Positions 35,174 to 43,981 of a stretch of DNA of 64,000 bases are shown piece after piece. The stretch comes from Pseudomonadota bacterium (lineage in GTDB: Bacteria > Desulfobacterota > Binatia > Binatales > Binataceae): assembly GCA_021325355.1 (NCBI GenBank), contig JAJPHI010000009.1, positions 310,001-374,000 on the forward strand, given 5' to 3'. The notes below the pieces were generated by a model that worked only from the letters and a program-made list of their open reading frames with translations, ran no database searches and was not told the DNA's origin. Made by a program: the position numbers and the translations under genes. Position 1 is the stretch's first letter, and each line of letters begins with the position of its first letter.

Positions 35174-35410
35174 TTACTTCTCTTCGATGATTTCGAGCAC
35201 AATCTTGCGGTTGGTGCGGGATGCAACCGCGTTCAAAATCGTTCGAATCGATTTGGCCGTACGGCCTTGCTTGCCGATTACCCTGCCGAGGTCTTCCTTC
35301 GCCACGCGCAGCTCAAGCACCGAGGCGGTATCGCCTTGCGTTTCTTTGACTTCGACAGCATCGGGGTTATTGACGAGTTGCCGGGCCAGGAAATCTACTA
35401 ACTCCTTCAT
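35174..35410 (-). CDS. khpA: KH-domain RNA-binding protein KhpA
   Basis: This 78-residue single KH domain has the GxxG loop in GRVIGKQGRTAKSIRTIL. The N-terminus MKELVDFLARQLVNNPDAV is typical of the YlqC/KhpA family. It binds RNA with a partner (KhpB) in firmicutes and is standard between rpsP and rimM. It lies 30 bases after rpsP. Confidence 0.95.
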   Translation of the reverse strand: MKELVDFLARQLVNNPDAVEVKETQGDTASVLELRVAKEDLGRVIGKQGRTAKSIRTILNAVASRTNRKIVLEIIEEK

Positions 35411-35440
35411 GGAAGGCTCCTGGAAGAGGTGTCAGGTGAT

Positions 35441-35686
35441 TCAGGCAGCGCCTCCGGCCCCCTTGATTAGCTGCTTAACGGTAGCGCTGGGTTGCGCACC
35501 CATTTTGAGCCATCGCTGGGTCTCTTCCTGCTTGAGGGAGACCCTGGGTGGATCGCTACCGGGGTCGTAAGTGCCTATTTGATCCACAAAGCGCCCGTCC
35601 CTGGGCGAACGGGAATCCGCCACAACGATACGAAAAAAAGGTTTCTTGCGGCCTCCGTGGCGCCGCAGCCGGATGACAAGTCCCAT
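35441..35686 (-). CDS. rpsP: 30S ribosomal protein S16
   Basis: The protein is 81 residues, with VIRLRRHGGRKKPFFRIVVAD at the start followed by SPRDGRFVDQIGTYDP, both diagnostic. It lies 35 bases downstream of ffh and 30 upstream of khpA in the conserved cluster. Confidence 0.97.
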   Translation of the reverse strand: MGLVIRLRRHGGRKKPFFRIVVADSRSPRDGRFVDQIGTYDPGSDPPRVSLKQEETQRWLKMGAQPSATVKQLIKGAGGAA

Positions 35687-35721
35687 TGAGCTCCTCGTTA
35701 GTGCACGACCATTTTAGCGTG

Positions 35722-37065
35722 TTAGCGGCCAAACCCAAGCCCTCGGCCCATCGCATGCGCCACGCCACCGCCTCGGGTAACTTTGCGCATCAGCTTGCGG
35801 GTCTGGTCGAACTGTTTGAGGAAGCGGTTGACATCCTGTACCGATGAACCACTGCCGGCGGCGATGCGGGCGCGCCGACGACCGTTGAGGATCAGGTGAT
35901 TACGCCGCTCCTGGAGCGTCATTGAGTCGATTATCGCCTGAATCCGCACCATCTCGCGCCGCGCTTCCTCGGAATCGGCGGCGCCCGCAAGCTTCTTAAG
36001 CCCGGGGATCATACCAAGGAGATCGCCGATCGAGCCCATCTTGCGGATGGTCTTAAGCTGTTCGGCGAAGTCCTCGATCGTGAACTCGTTCTTTTTAAGC
36101 TTGCGCTCGAGCTCCTTTGCTTTCTGCGCGTCGTAATTCTGCTGAGCCTTCTCGATCAGGCTCAGCATGTCGCCCATGCCAAGGATGCGCGAGGCCAGCC
36201 GATCGGGATGAAAAACCTCGAACTCCGAAAGCTTCTCGCCGAGACCGGCAAACAGGATCGGCGCGCCGGTGACCATGCGGACGGAAAGCGCCGCGCCGCC
36301 GCGGGCGTCACTGTCGAGCTTGGTGAGGATCAGTCCGGAGATCTTGAGGCGCTCATGGAAGCCTTGCGCCACGTTGACGGCGTCCTGTCCCGTCATGGCG
36401 TCGGCGACTAGCACGGTGTGATGGGGCAGCGCGGTGCGCTGCATCCGCGCGAGCTCGTCCATCAGCTCATCGTCAATCTGGAGCCGCCCGGCGGTATCGA
36501 TTATCAGGGTATCGCTGCCGGTGAGGTCGGCCCGAACGAGCGCCTGGCTGACGATTTCGACCGGATCCTGATCCTCCCGACTCTCCGCCACCGGAATGCC
36601 GGCCTGCTGACCGAGCACGCGCAGTTGCTCCATCGCGGCCGGCCGCCGGACGTCGGTCGATACCATTATCGGATGGCGTTTGCGGTGGGTCTTCAGAAAG
36701 AGCGCGAGCTTGGCGGCCGAGGTGGTTTTGCCCGATCCCTGAAGACCGACCAGCAGAATTTTAATCGGCGGCTTGGCCTTGAGATCCAGCTCGCGGGCCT
36801 GACCACCCATCACCTGGCACAGTTCTGACGCAACGAAGCGGATCAGATGCTGCTCGGGCGAGAGCGAGCGCAGGACCTCCTGGCCGAGGGCCTTTTTCTT
36901 GACGTGATCGACGAAATCGCGGACGACGCGGATATTAACGTCGGCTTCAAGCAGGGCGAGCCTGACTTCGCGCAAGGCTTCGTCGATATTGCGCTCGGTT
37001 ATTCGGCCCTGGCCGCGAAGTTTTTTGAAAACGCCCTCGAGGCGATCGCTTAATGCTTCGAACAT
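35722..37065 (-). CDS. ffh: Signal recognition particle protein Ffh
   Basis: This SRP54 GTPase targets membrane proteins to the Sec translocon. The four-helix N domain leads into the G domain with GLQGSGKTTSAAKLAL, the TDVRRPAAMEQL insertion box and DTAGRLQID, and then the methionine-rich M domain (GGGVAHAMGRGLGFGR at the end). The length is 447 residues. The 4.5S RNA gene is not recognisable nearby. Confidence 0.97.
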   Translation of the reverse strand: MFEALSDRLEGVFKKLRGQGRITERNIDEALREVRLALLEADVNIRVVRDFVDHVKKKALGQEVLRSLSPEQHLIRFVASELCQVMGGQARELDLKAKPPIKILLVGLQGSGKTTSAAKLALFLKTHRKRHPIMVSTDVRRPAAMEQLRVLGQQAGIPVAESREDQDPVEIVSQALVRADLTGSDTLIIDTAGRLQIDDELMDELARMQRTALPHHTVLVADAMTGQDAVNVAQGFHERLKISGLILTKLDSDARGGAALSVRMVTGAPILFAGLGEKLSEFEVFHPDRLASRILGMGDMLSLIEKAQQNYDAQKAKELERKLKKNEFTIEDFAEQLKTIRKMGSIGDLLGMIPGLKKLAGAADSEEARREMVRIQAIIDSMTLQERRNHLILNGRRRARIAAGSGSSVQDVNRFLKQFDQTRKLMRKVTRGGGVAHAMGRGLGFGR

Positions 37066-37168
37066 CGGCGGGAGGCCCGGACGACGCGCCGATCGCGCGT
37101 CGCAGGCCCTCTCAGGCTAGGTAAGGGAAGCCCTTCTGTCAACGCGCCGGTCCGTGACCGGCGGCAAG

Positions 37169-37708
37169 CTAGGTGTTTTCGCGGCGCCAGTTATTGTTGC
37201 TGCTATGGTCGCCGCGCAGCCAGCGCTCGAGATCGGCGTCGCGCGTGCGCAGGCGTTCGGCGTTGATCTGCTCCGCCCGCGGGTCGTCAACCGTGAACTC
37301 GAGGTTAAGCCCGTCGGGATCGGTGACGTACAGCGAGCAGCAGTAGCCGTGTTCGATGAAGAAGTGCTCGATATCGGCGGCGGCCAGGCGCTCGGCGATC
37401 GCCTGTTGGGTCTCGGCGGTCGTCTTCAGCGCGATATGAATGAACGGTGTGGGTCGGAACTGCGGGCCGAAGCGTTCGTAATCCCGCGGATCTTCGAACT
37501 GAAAGAAGGCGAGCGCGCCGCCGTCCGCCAATTGGTAAAACGTGTGGCAGTAGACGCGCATCCCGCCGAACACCTCGTCGCGTTCATTCCAGCAGGCCAC
37601 CATCGGGATACCGATGATGTCTTCATAAAAATGACGGGTGGCGCGCTGATCGCGCACGACCCAGGCATTATGGTGGAGTCGCAACGGCCGATTCTGCTTC
37701 GTATCCAT
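37169..37708 (-). CDS. VOC (glyoxalase/dioxygenase) superfamily protein
   Basis: Two beta-alpha-beta-beta-beta modules of the vicinal oxygen chelate fold are visible in 179 residues. Likely metal ligands lie in LHHNAWVV (first module), FIHIAL (second module) and DPDGLNLEF. The pattern suits a metal-dependent dioxygenase or lyase of unknown substrate. It sits between ffh (opposite end of the cluster) and the Smr gene on the same strand. The 35-base gap suggests co-transcription with the Smr gene, although no functional link is obvious. Confidence 0.8.
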   Translation of the reverse strand: MDTKQNRPLRLHHNAWVVRDQRATRHFYEDIIGIPMVACWNERDEVFGGMRVYCHTFYQLADGGALAFFQFEDPRDYERFGPQFRPTPFIHIALKTTAETQQAIAERLAAADIEHFFIEHGYCCSLYVTDPDGLNLEFTVDDPRAEQINAERLRTRDADLERWLRGDHSSNNNWRRENT

Positions 37709-37743
37709 CGCACGTGCTCCGCCGGCAGAGTGGTGAACGCAAT

Positions 37744-38505
37744 CTAGTCGCGACGGCGCGCGCCCTGCAAGACATCAAATCGGCCGCGCTTGCGCTCGCG
37801 ACGCAGCAGCACCCAGACCGCGCCGGCACCGCCGTCGTAGGCCTTCGCGCTGGTGAAGGCGAGGACGTAGCTGCCGATCGTGCCGTGCGACAGCCACTCG
37901 GCCACGGCGTGCTTGAGCACCGGTTGACCGCCGGGCGAGCGCAAGCCGCGGCCGTGGACTACGGCGACCGCGCGCAGCCCCTTGCGCACCGATTCGAGGA
38001 TAAAGCGCGCGAGCGCTTCTTTGGCGTCGATTTGCGTGAGCCCGTGCAGGTCGAGATGCCCCTGCGTCGAGAACTCGCCGCGCCGCAGCCGCGTGACCAC
38101 GCGCGGATCGAGTCCGACCCGCGCCCCTTCGACGTATTCCTCGGTTTCGGTCAGCTCGAAGGGAGCCTGTCCCGAGACCAGATCGGAGAGTTGCGCGAGG
38201 ACCTCAGCCTCTTCGCTGATAACGTTGCGACTGAAACGCGGCTGCACCGCAACCCGGCCGCCGTTGGCGCCGAGCGGTCGCACGCCCTCGAGCGCCTGCC
38301 GGAACAGGGTTGCATCATCGATAGCCGGTGGCGGCGGAGGCTTGGCGATCAACGTTGGCGGTGGCGGGCGCCTGGAGGGAGGGACGGCCGCCGGCGGCGC
38401 CTTGAGCAGCCTCTTCAGGTCTTTGAAGGGCGAGTCGAAGACGCGGCGCGCTGCGGGGACGGGGTCGGTCTTCTCGTCAGACTTCGTTCTGCGCTTCGTC
38501 CCCAT
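37744..38505 (-). CDS. Smr/MutS2-type endonuclease domain protein
   Basis: The Smr domain occupies the C-terminal 110 residues, with HLDLHGLTQIDA and VVHGRGLRSPGGQPVLKHAV. Those motifs resemble MutS2 C-termini and stand-alone Smr nucleases. The N-terminal half is basic and Pro-rich (about 1-80). The likely role is nicking or cleavage of nucleic acid in recombination or RNA quality control. The ATG at 38505 precedes the basic tip MGTKRRTKSDEK; the frame is open further upstream without conserved sequence. The GT39 gene ends 67 bases upstream. Confidence 0.85.
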   Translation of the reverse strand: MGTKRRTKSDEKTDPVPAARRVFDSPFKDLKRLLKAPPAAVPPSRRPPPPTLIAKPPPPPAIDDATLFRQALEGVRPLGANGGRVAVQPRFSRNVISEEAEVLAQLSDLVSGQAPFELTETEEYVEGARVGLDPRVVTRLRRGEFSTQGHLDLHGLTQIDAKEALARFILESVRKGLRAVAVVHGRGLRSPGGQPVLKHAVAEWLSHGTIGSYVLAFTSAKAYDGGAGAVWVLLRRERKRGRFDVLQGARRRD

Positions 38506-38572
38506 CGACCCGCACCTGAACCCTCGATGCTTCCGATGATATGAACGGCGCGCGGTTGTGTCTATGGCGCCT

Positions 38573-40333
38573 TCAGGGGCTCGGCGCCAGTCGCACGAGA
38601 ATGATCGCGTTGCGACGATGGGCGTCGGAATCCCACGGGAAAACCGCCTCGCGGGCGACGACTCGGTAGGGCGGCGGCAGCGTCGCGAGGTCGCGGGTGC
38701 GCAGGATAAGCCATCGCACGCGGTCGGCGCGGATCGCGGATTGCAGATCACGCGGGGTGTTGTAGTTGGGCACCGGTTGCGGGAGATCGAGGTAATAGAC
38801 TGAACCGGCGCTGCGGAACAACGCCAGTTTATCGGTCTCGGCGCCAATCAGGCTGCGCACGGTCAAATCAAACTGCTTCTCGCCGCGCCACTGGTCGCCG
38901 GCCGGGTACGCAAACACGAAGAGGTAGAACATGACCAGCCAGGACGATACTGCGGTGGCGGCGAATACGCGCGTCGGGGAAAACCGCCGCAGCGCGACCG
39001 CGATCGTCACCATCGCGAGCATCCAGCAGAGCGCAAAAATGCCGCGAGCGGGCGCCGGCGGCAGCAGATTGTAGGGCCTTGGCATGAAGAGGCGCGGCGG
39101 TATCAGCGCCAGCGCCGACACCGTCACGATCGCCACGACGATCGCGCAGCCGAGTCCGAGCGCGGCCGTCGCGGCCCGCGAGCGAAGCTCCTCAGCGGTC
39201 AGGAGTCGCGCTATCAGCAGCGCGCCGGCCGGCAGGATAGGCAGCAGGTAATAGCTCCGGCGCGATCCCGAGAGGGTGAAGAAAAGGAACACCGCCCAGA
39301 AGAAAACCAGCACGAAGCGGGTGCTCGCCGCGCGATCACGGTCGACGCGCTCGACGGCGTGCAGCTCAATCAATGCCGCGGGCAGAAACGCCGACCACGG
39401 CGCCATCAGGATGAAAATGACGTAGCAATAGAGGTAAATCGGTCCCTTATGATCGAAGGGCGCGAAATAGCGCTCGACGTTCTCGCGATAGACCATGTAG
39501 AGGCCCTGGCTCGATCCGGTCATCGCGTGCGAGATGGCAAACGGCGCGTAGTAAATCACTCCGCCAAGCGCCGCCGCCACGAGCGTCCGCCAGTTGAAGA
39601 ACCATCGGTTGCGTTCGATTACGCAGCCTAGGCTTTGCGCGAGCCGGCCCCGACGGAGCGGTTCGACGAGTGGACGCCATCCCTGGCCGATCGTGCAATA
39701 GACGCCGATGACCAGGATCGGCAGGACAAAGCCGAGCAGTCCCTTGGTCAGGGACGTAAGTGCCATGATCAGCCACAGGAGAAAGATCCAGTTGCCGTGC
39801 GGACGATCGCGGCGCGACCAGAAGAGCGTCAGCGCGGCAAGCTCGCCGGCGACCGTCTCGACGTCGGCATCGGCGAGGCGTGCGAAGAAGACGAAGCTGA
39901 AACTGGTGGCGAGGATCGCGGCGGCCGCTACGCCGGTCTTCAGGTTGTAGAGGCGTCGGCCGAGCAGCCCGACCAGCGCCACGGCTATAAGGCCGGCAAG
40001 TGCCGACGGCAAACGGGCCGCCGCTTCGTTCATCCCGCCGGTCACGTAGGTAGCCGCGACGACGAGCCAGTAGGAGCCGAGCGGCTTGTCATAATAAAGA
40101 TGACCATTGATGGTCGGCCAGAAGTAGTTATGGGTGAGGATCATTTCGCGGGCGATCTCGGCCCAGCGGAACTCGGAGGCCCAGAGCGCGCGGGCACCGA
40201 GCCGGGTGAAAAGAAGGATTGCGCTGAGCACGAAGACCGCGGCAGCGAACGGTCGCCACCTGCTTTCTGCAGTCGCTTCCCCCTGACGGGCTGGCGACAG
40301 GAATCGCGGATCCGGAAACTCGGCGCGTTTCAT
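38573..40333 (-). CDS. Glycosyltransferase family 39 (ArnT/PMT-like) membrane protein
   Basis: This 586-residue membrane protein has about 12 hydrophobic helices and a soluble C-terminal part. The first periplasmic loop motif of ArnT-type enzymes, usually D-E-x-R-Y-A-E, reads WASEFRWAEIAREMI. The following HLYYDKPLGSYWL fits the family KP block. The leading Asp, thought to be catalytic in ArnT, is Ser here. It should use a polyprenyl-phosphate sugar to modify lipid A, a protein or a polysaccharide; which cannot be told. The ATG at 40333 is used; one at 40366 would add 11 residues. It is divergent from the thioredoxin gene. Confidence 0.85.
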   Translation of the reverse strand: MKRAEFPDPRFLSPARQGEATAESRWRPFAAAVFVLSAILLFTRLGARALWASEFRWAEIAREMILTHNYFWPTINGHLYYDKPLGSYWLVVAATYVTGGMNEAAARLPSALAGLIAVALVGLLGRRLYNLKTGVAAAAILATSFSFVFFARLADADVETVAGELAALTLFWSRRDRPHGNWIFLLWLIMALTSLTKGLLGFVLPILVIGVYCTIGQGWRPLVEPLRRGRLAQSLGCVIERNRWFFNWRTLVAAALGGVIYYAPFAISHAMTGSSQGLYMVYRENVERYFAPFDHKGPIYLYCYVIFILMAPWSAFLPAALIELHAVERVDRDRAASTRFVLVFFWAVFLFFTLSGSRRSYYLLPILPAGALLIARLLTAEELRSRAATAALGLGCAIVVAIVTVSALALIPPRLFMPRPYNLLPPAPARGIFALCWMLAMVTIAVALRRFSPTRVFAATAVSSWLVMFYLFVFAYPAGDQWRGEKQFDLTVRSLIGAETDKLALFRSAGSVYYLDLPQPVPNYNTPRDLQSAIRADRVRWLILRTRDLATLPPPYRVVAREAVFPWDSDAHRRNAIILVRLAPSP

Positions 40334-40469
40334 CGGGACAAGAGATTTCCAGCAGAACCGGGTCATCGCAAGCGCCTGCGCGGGGAAATAGTGTCCTCGC
40401 GTGCGACGTGTTAAGCTCAAGTGGGTCCGCGAAGCACCGCAAATCGCCCCGGTTCTTTTTGAGTCTGAC

Positions 40470-42539
40470 ATGACTTCCGAGCATCCGCGCCGCCAACCGA
40501 ATCGTCTGATCCACGAGCAAAGCCCTTACTTGCGCCAGCACGCGCACAATCCGGTCGATTGGTACCCGTGGAGTGACGAGGCGCTGGCGCGAGCGCGCGG
40601 CGAAAACCGGCCGATCCTGCTCTCGATCGGCTATTCCGCCTGCCATTGGTGTCACGTGATGGAGCGCGAATCGTTCGAAAACGAGGTGATCGCGCGCCTG
40701 ATGAACGAGCACTTCGTGCCGATAAAGGTCGATCGCGAAGAGCGGCCCGACCTGGATCAGATTTACATGGACGCGGTGCAGCTAATGACCGGGCGGGGCG
40801 GGTGGCCGCTCACGGTCTTCCTCACCCCCGACCTGAAGCCGTTCTACGGCGGCACCTATTTTCCGCCCGAGGATCGCCAGGGGATGCCCGGATTCCGCCG
40901 CGTCCTCAGTGCCATCGCCGACGTCTTTGAAAACAAACCGGCGGACGTGCGAGTTACGGTCGAGCGCCTGAGCCGGGCGATGGTCGAGGCCAATCGGCAG
41001 GTCGAACCCGGCACGATCAAACCCGGCATCGTGGCGGCGGCCGCCCGCGGCCTCGCGCAGCATTATGATCCCCGATACGGGGGACTGGGCGGCGCGCCTA
41101 AGTTTCCCAATACTTTCGTTTTTTCGCTCTTCCTCACCGTTTTTCATGAGAATCGCGACCCGCAGCTTGCCGAGATGGTGCGCAATACGCTGACCAAGAT
41201 GGCCAAGGGCGGAATCTACGATCAGCTTGGCGGCGGCTTCCATCGCTATAGCGTGGATGAGCGCTGGCTCGTGCCCCACTTCGAGAAGATGCTGTACGAC
41301 AACGCGCTGCTGGCGCGGCTGTATCTCGACGCCGGGCGCGCGCTCGACCAGCCGGAATTTCTCGAGATCGCGCGCGAAACGCTGGATTACCTGCTGCGTG
41401 AAATGAATGCGCCCGAAGGCGGATTCTACTCGAGTCAGGACGCCGATAGTGAAGGCGAGGAAGGCAAATTCTTTGTCTGGACCCGGGCGGAATTAGACGA
41501 TGTGCTGGGGGATGATCTTGCGCCCCTCGCCGCGCGCTATTTCAACGTGGATGAAGTCGGGAACTTCGAGGGGCGGAACATCCTTCATCGCACCATCGAC
41601 CTTGCCGAAGCCGCGAGGTTGTTTCGCCTGTCGGAGCAACAGGCGGCGGCAGCCATCGGCAGGGCGCGCACGTTGCTATTCGAAGCGCGCGCAAAGCGCG
41701 TCCATCCGGGACGCGACGACAAGATTCTCGCCGCCTGGAACGGCATGGCGATAAGCGCCCTGGCGGAGGGTTATCGCGCGCTCGGCGAGGCGCGCTACCT
41801 TGAAAGCGCGCGCCGCGCCGCCGACTTTGTCATGGAACGGATGTGGGATGGGTCGCGCCTCCATCGATCATATAAAGACGGGGTCGCGCGCTTCAACGGA
41901 TACCTCGAAGACTACGCCTTGATCGCCGGGGCCATGCTCGATGTTTATCAGGCCGCCTTCGATCGCCGCTATCTCGACCACGCCATCACACTCGCCGAGG
42001 TGATGCTCGAGCAGTTCGAGGATCATGAAAACGGCGGCTTTTACTTCACTTCCGACGACCACGAAGCTCTTATCATTCGTCCCAAGCCGATCTTTGACGG
42101 CTCGACGCCGTCAGGCAACAGCGCCGCCGTGATGACGCTCCTCCGCCTGTACGCCCACACCAGTGATGACCGCTACCTGAAGTCGGCCGATATGACCCTC
42201 TGCTGCTACGCCTCGATGATGGAACGGCAGCCGTTCGCCTTCGCTCATATGCTCGAAGCGCTCGATCTCTACGAGCGGAGCGCGCAGGAAATCGTGCTCA
42301 TCAGTGAGCAGGCGGATGCGGCACTGCCGTTGTGGTTGCGCGCGATCGGTCGGACCTATGTGCCGGGGCTTGCCCTGTCACGAATCGCGCCGGACGAGGC
42401 CCTATCCAATGTGCCGGAGGGGCTACGCGGCAAAACCCAGATCGACCATCGTCTGACCGCCTATCTTTGCCGGAATCGGGCATGCTCGCCGCCATTCACC
42501 GACCTGGCGCAGTTCGAGCAAGCCCTGCACAATTCCTAA
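40470..42539 (+). CDS. YyaL/SSP411-type protein with N-terminal thioredoxin-like domain
   Basis: The 689-residue protein has an N-terminal thioredoxin-like domain with [16 protein letters not shown] (CHWC motif), followed by an alpha/alpha toroid like glycoside hydrolases and N-acylglucosamine epimerases. The N-terminus [24 protein letters not shown] is the hallmark of this family. The function is not established; a redox or epimerase role has been suggested. The ATG at 40470 begins [13 protein letters not shown]. The EEP gene follows on the same strand after 15 bases. Confidence 0.9.
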   Translation: MTSEHPRRQPNRLIHEQSPYLRQHAHNPVDWYPWSDEALARARGENRPILLSIGYSACHWCHVMERESFENEVIARLMNEHFVPIKVDREERPDLDQIYMDAVQLMTGRGGWPLTVFLTPDLKPFYGGTYFPPEDRQGMPGFRRVLSAIADVFENKPADVRVTVERLSRAMVEANRQVEPGTIKPGIVAAAARGLAQHYDPRYGGLGGAPKFPNTFVFSLFLTVFHENRDPQLAEMVRNTLTKMAKGGIYDQLGGGFHRYSVDERWLVPHFEKMLYDNALLARLYLDAGRALDQPEFLEIARETLDYLLREMNAPEGGFYSSQDADSEGEEGKFFVWTRAELDDVLGDDLAPLAARYFNVDEVGNFEGRNILHRTIDLAEAARLFRLSEQQAAAAIGRARTLLFEARAKRVHPGRDDKILAAWNGMAISALAEGYRALGEARYLESARRAADFVMERMWDGSRLHRSYKDGVARFNGYLEDYALIAGAMLDVYQAAFDRRYLDHAITLAEVMLEQFEDHENGGFYFTSDDHEALIIRPKPIFDGSTPSGNSAAVMTLLRLYAHTSDDRYLKSADMTLCCYASMMERQPFAFAHMLEALDLYERSAQEIVLISEQADAALPLWLRAIGRTYVPGLALSRIAPDEALSNVPEGLRGKTQIDHRLTAYLCRNRACSPPFTDLAQFEQALHNS

Positions 42540-42554
42540 GATCTACCCAAAGCA

Positions 42555-43490
42555 TTGCAGGAACCAACGCGCGCAGCGGAAAGCGGGATCAGCGCGGTCC
42601 CTCAATTCGATCCGATCATCGTCAACCGCCGGCGCCGCCCGTGCGGTCGCGCGATAAAGGTCGTCCAGTTCAACGCCCGCGGCGGCGTCAAAGTCGAAGG
42701 CATCATCCGATGCCTTCGGCGACCGCCGCTGGCAGGTGCCGATGTAATCATGCTGTGCGAGGCGGCTTGGCGGCATCCTTATTCCGGTTATCGCGAGTTT
42801 GCGCGCGAGGTCGCCGACGCCCTCGAGATGAGTTTCGTCTATCTGCCGCAATTCAAGCCGCGTGAGCCGCGCGACCCCGCAACCTCACTCGGGAGTGCGC
42901 TGCTGTGCGGCCAGCCGTTCGCCGATGTACGCGGCATCCCCCTGCCGACGCGGCCGCTGCAACCCCGGGTGCGCCGCATGATCGGGGGACCGGCAGGGCT
43001 GGCCGCTCGCGCGATGTTCGGAAACAAATCCATATGGCTCGGCGTAATTCATCTGAACAGCCGATGGACGCCCGCCGGACGGGCGACACAGATGGCGGCG
43101 TTCCTCGCCGGATGTCCGTCCGGCCCGATGGTAATCGGCGGCGATTTCAACAGCACGACACTTGGACTGAGCGGCCCGGGCGCGTTTCGCAAAGCCGCGC
43201 TGACCTTTGTGCGCGAGCCACGCCGGTTGTCTAATCCGGTCCCTTGGGAACCGGCTTTTGAACTGCTCAGAGAGGCCGGTTTCACGCTGGATCAGGCAAA
43301 TGTCGCGGGGAAACGCACTTTCACTTTTTCGCGGTTTCTCCCGCCGCCTTTGCGCCCCAATCTCGACTGGCTGATGCTGCGCGGGATGTCCGCGGTTAAC
43401 GGATCGGCCAAGGTGGTGCGCGCACAGCCGTCGCTGCTGAGTCCCCGCGTGTCGGATCACGACTTTATCCTGTGCGAGGTAGAGCTCTAA
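42555..43490 (+). CDS. Endonuclease/exonuclease/phosphatase (EEP) fold protein
   Basis: The EEP fold is shown in order by VVQFNARGG (strand 1), MLCEAAW (catalytic Glu), VIHLNSR, VIGGDFNSTTLG (Asp/Asn), NLDWLML and the C-terminal SDHDFIL (Asp-His). Substrates range from DNA to lipids and phosphoinositides, and nothing in the sequence chooses. There is no signal peptide. The start at 42555 is TTG; the first 33 residues are poorly conserved, so a later start is possible. It is followed by the convergent LptM-like gene. Confidence 0.85.
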   Translation: MQEPTRAAESGISAVPQFDPIIVNRRRRPCGRAIKVVQFNARGGVKVEGIIRCLRRPPLAGADVIMLCEAAWRHPYSGYREFAREVADALEMSFVYLPQFKPREPRDPATSLGSALLCGQPFADVRGIPLPTRPLQPRVRRMIGGPAGLAARAMFGNKSIWLGVIHLNSRWTPAGRATQMAAFLAGCPSGPMVIGGDFNSTTLGLSGPGAFRKAALTFVREPRRLSNPVPWEPAFELLREAGFTLDQANVAGKRTFTFSRFLPPPLRPNLDWLMLRGMSAVNGSAKVVRAQPSLLSPRVSDHDFILCEVEL

Positions 43491-43501
43491 CCGTTGACGG
43501 T

Positions 43502-43981
43502 CTAGGAGGTCGGCAGCGGCGAAGGCGTCGGCAGGGTAAAGGTTTCGGGATTTGGCGGCGGCGGCGGCTTGGTTCTCGTCAAGGCGACCTCGTTCGACGG
43601 CGCGCTGACGTAGCCGTCCAGCGTCCGGGCGAGAACCTCGTACTGATAACGCTGACCGAGCTGCGTCTCGTTGTCGATATATTCGAACTCGTGCTCGACT
43701 GAGAAACGTTCCTGGTCGGTCACCGGCAGCTCGACCAGCGGCTCCATCGGACCACCGCCGGTGGAACGCAGGATGACGAAGCCGCCGAGGTCACGCATGC
43801 GGCCGCCGCCGGCATAGGTCGTGGGTCTCTGCCAGGCGAGCTTGATTCCTTCAGGATCCGGCACTGCGCGCAGATCTTCGATACGCGCCGGTCGCGCGAG
43901 TTCGGGAGCAACCGGGGGACCCTTCACGCCGCAGCCGACCAGAGCGATCAGGATTGCAGCAACGAGCAGCCGTGATTTCAA
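43502..43981 (-). CDS. Lipoprotein with LptM-like N-terminus and fibronectin-like domain
   Basis: A short signal peptide ends at the lipobox LVGC (Cys17), followed by CGVKGPPVAPE. That is the hallmark of LptM/YifL lipoproteins, which help disulfide maturation of the LPS translocon. Beyond residue 40 there is an added beta-sandwich like a fibronectin type III module (GIKLAWQRP to YQYEVLARTLDG) and a Pro-rich tail. Typical LptM is only about 60 residues, so the domain is unusual. The start is TTG at 43981, overlapping the argH stop as TTGA. It ends the arginine operon. Confidence 0.75.
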   Translation of the reverse strand: MKSRLLVAAILIALVGCGVKGPPVAPELARPARIEDLRAVPDPEGIKLAWQRPTTYAGGGRMRDLGGFVILRSTGGGPMEPLVELPVTDQERFSVEHEFEYIDNETQLGQRYQYEVLARTLDGYVSAPSNEVALTRTKPPPPPNPETFTLPTPSPLPTS

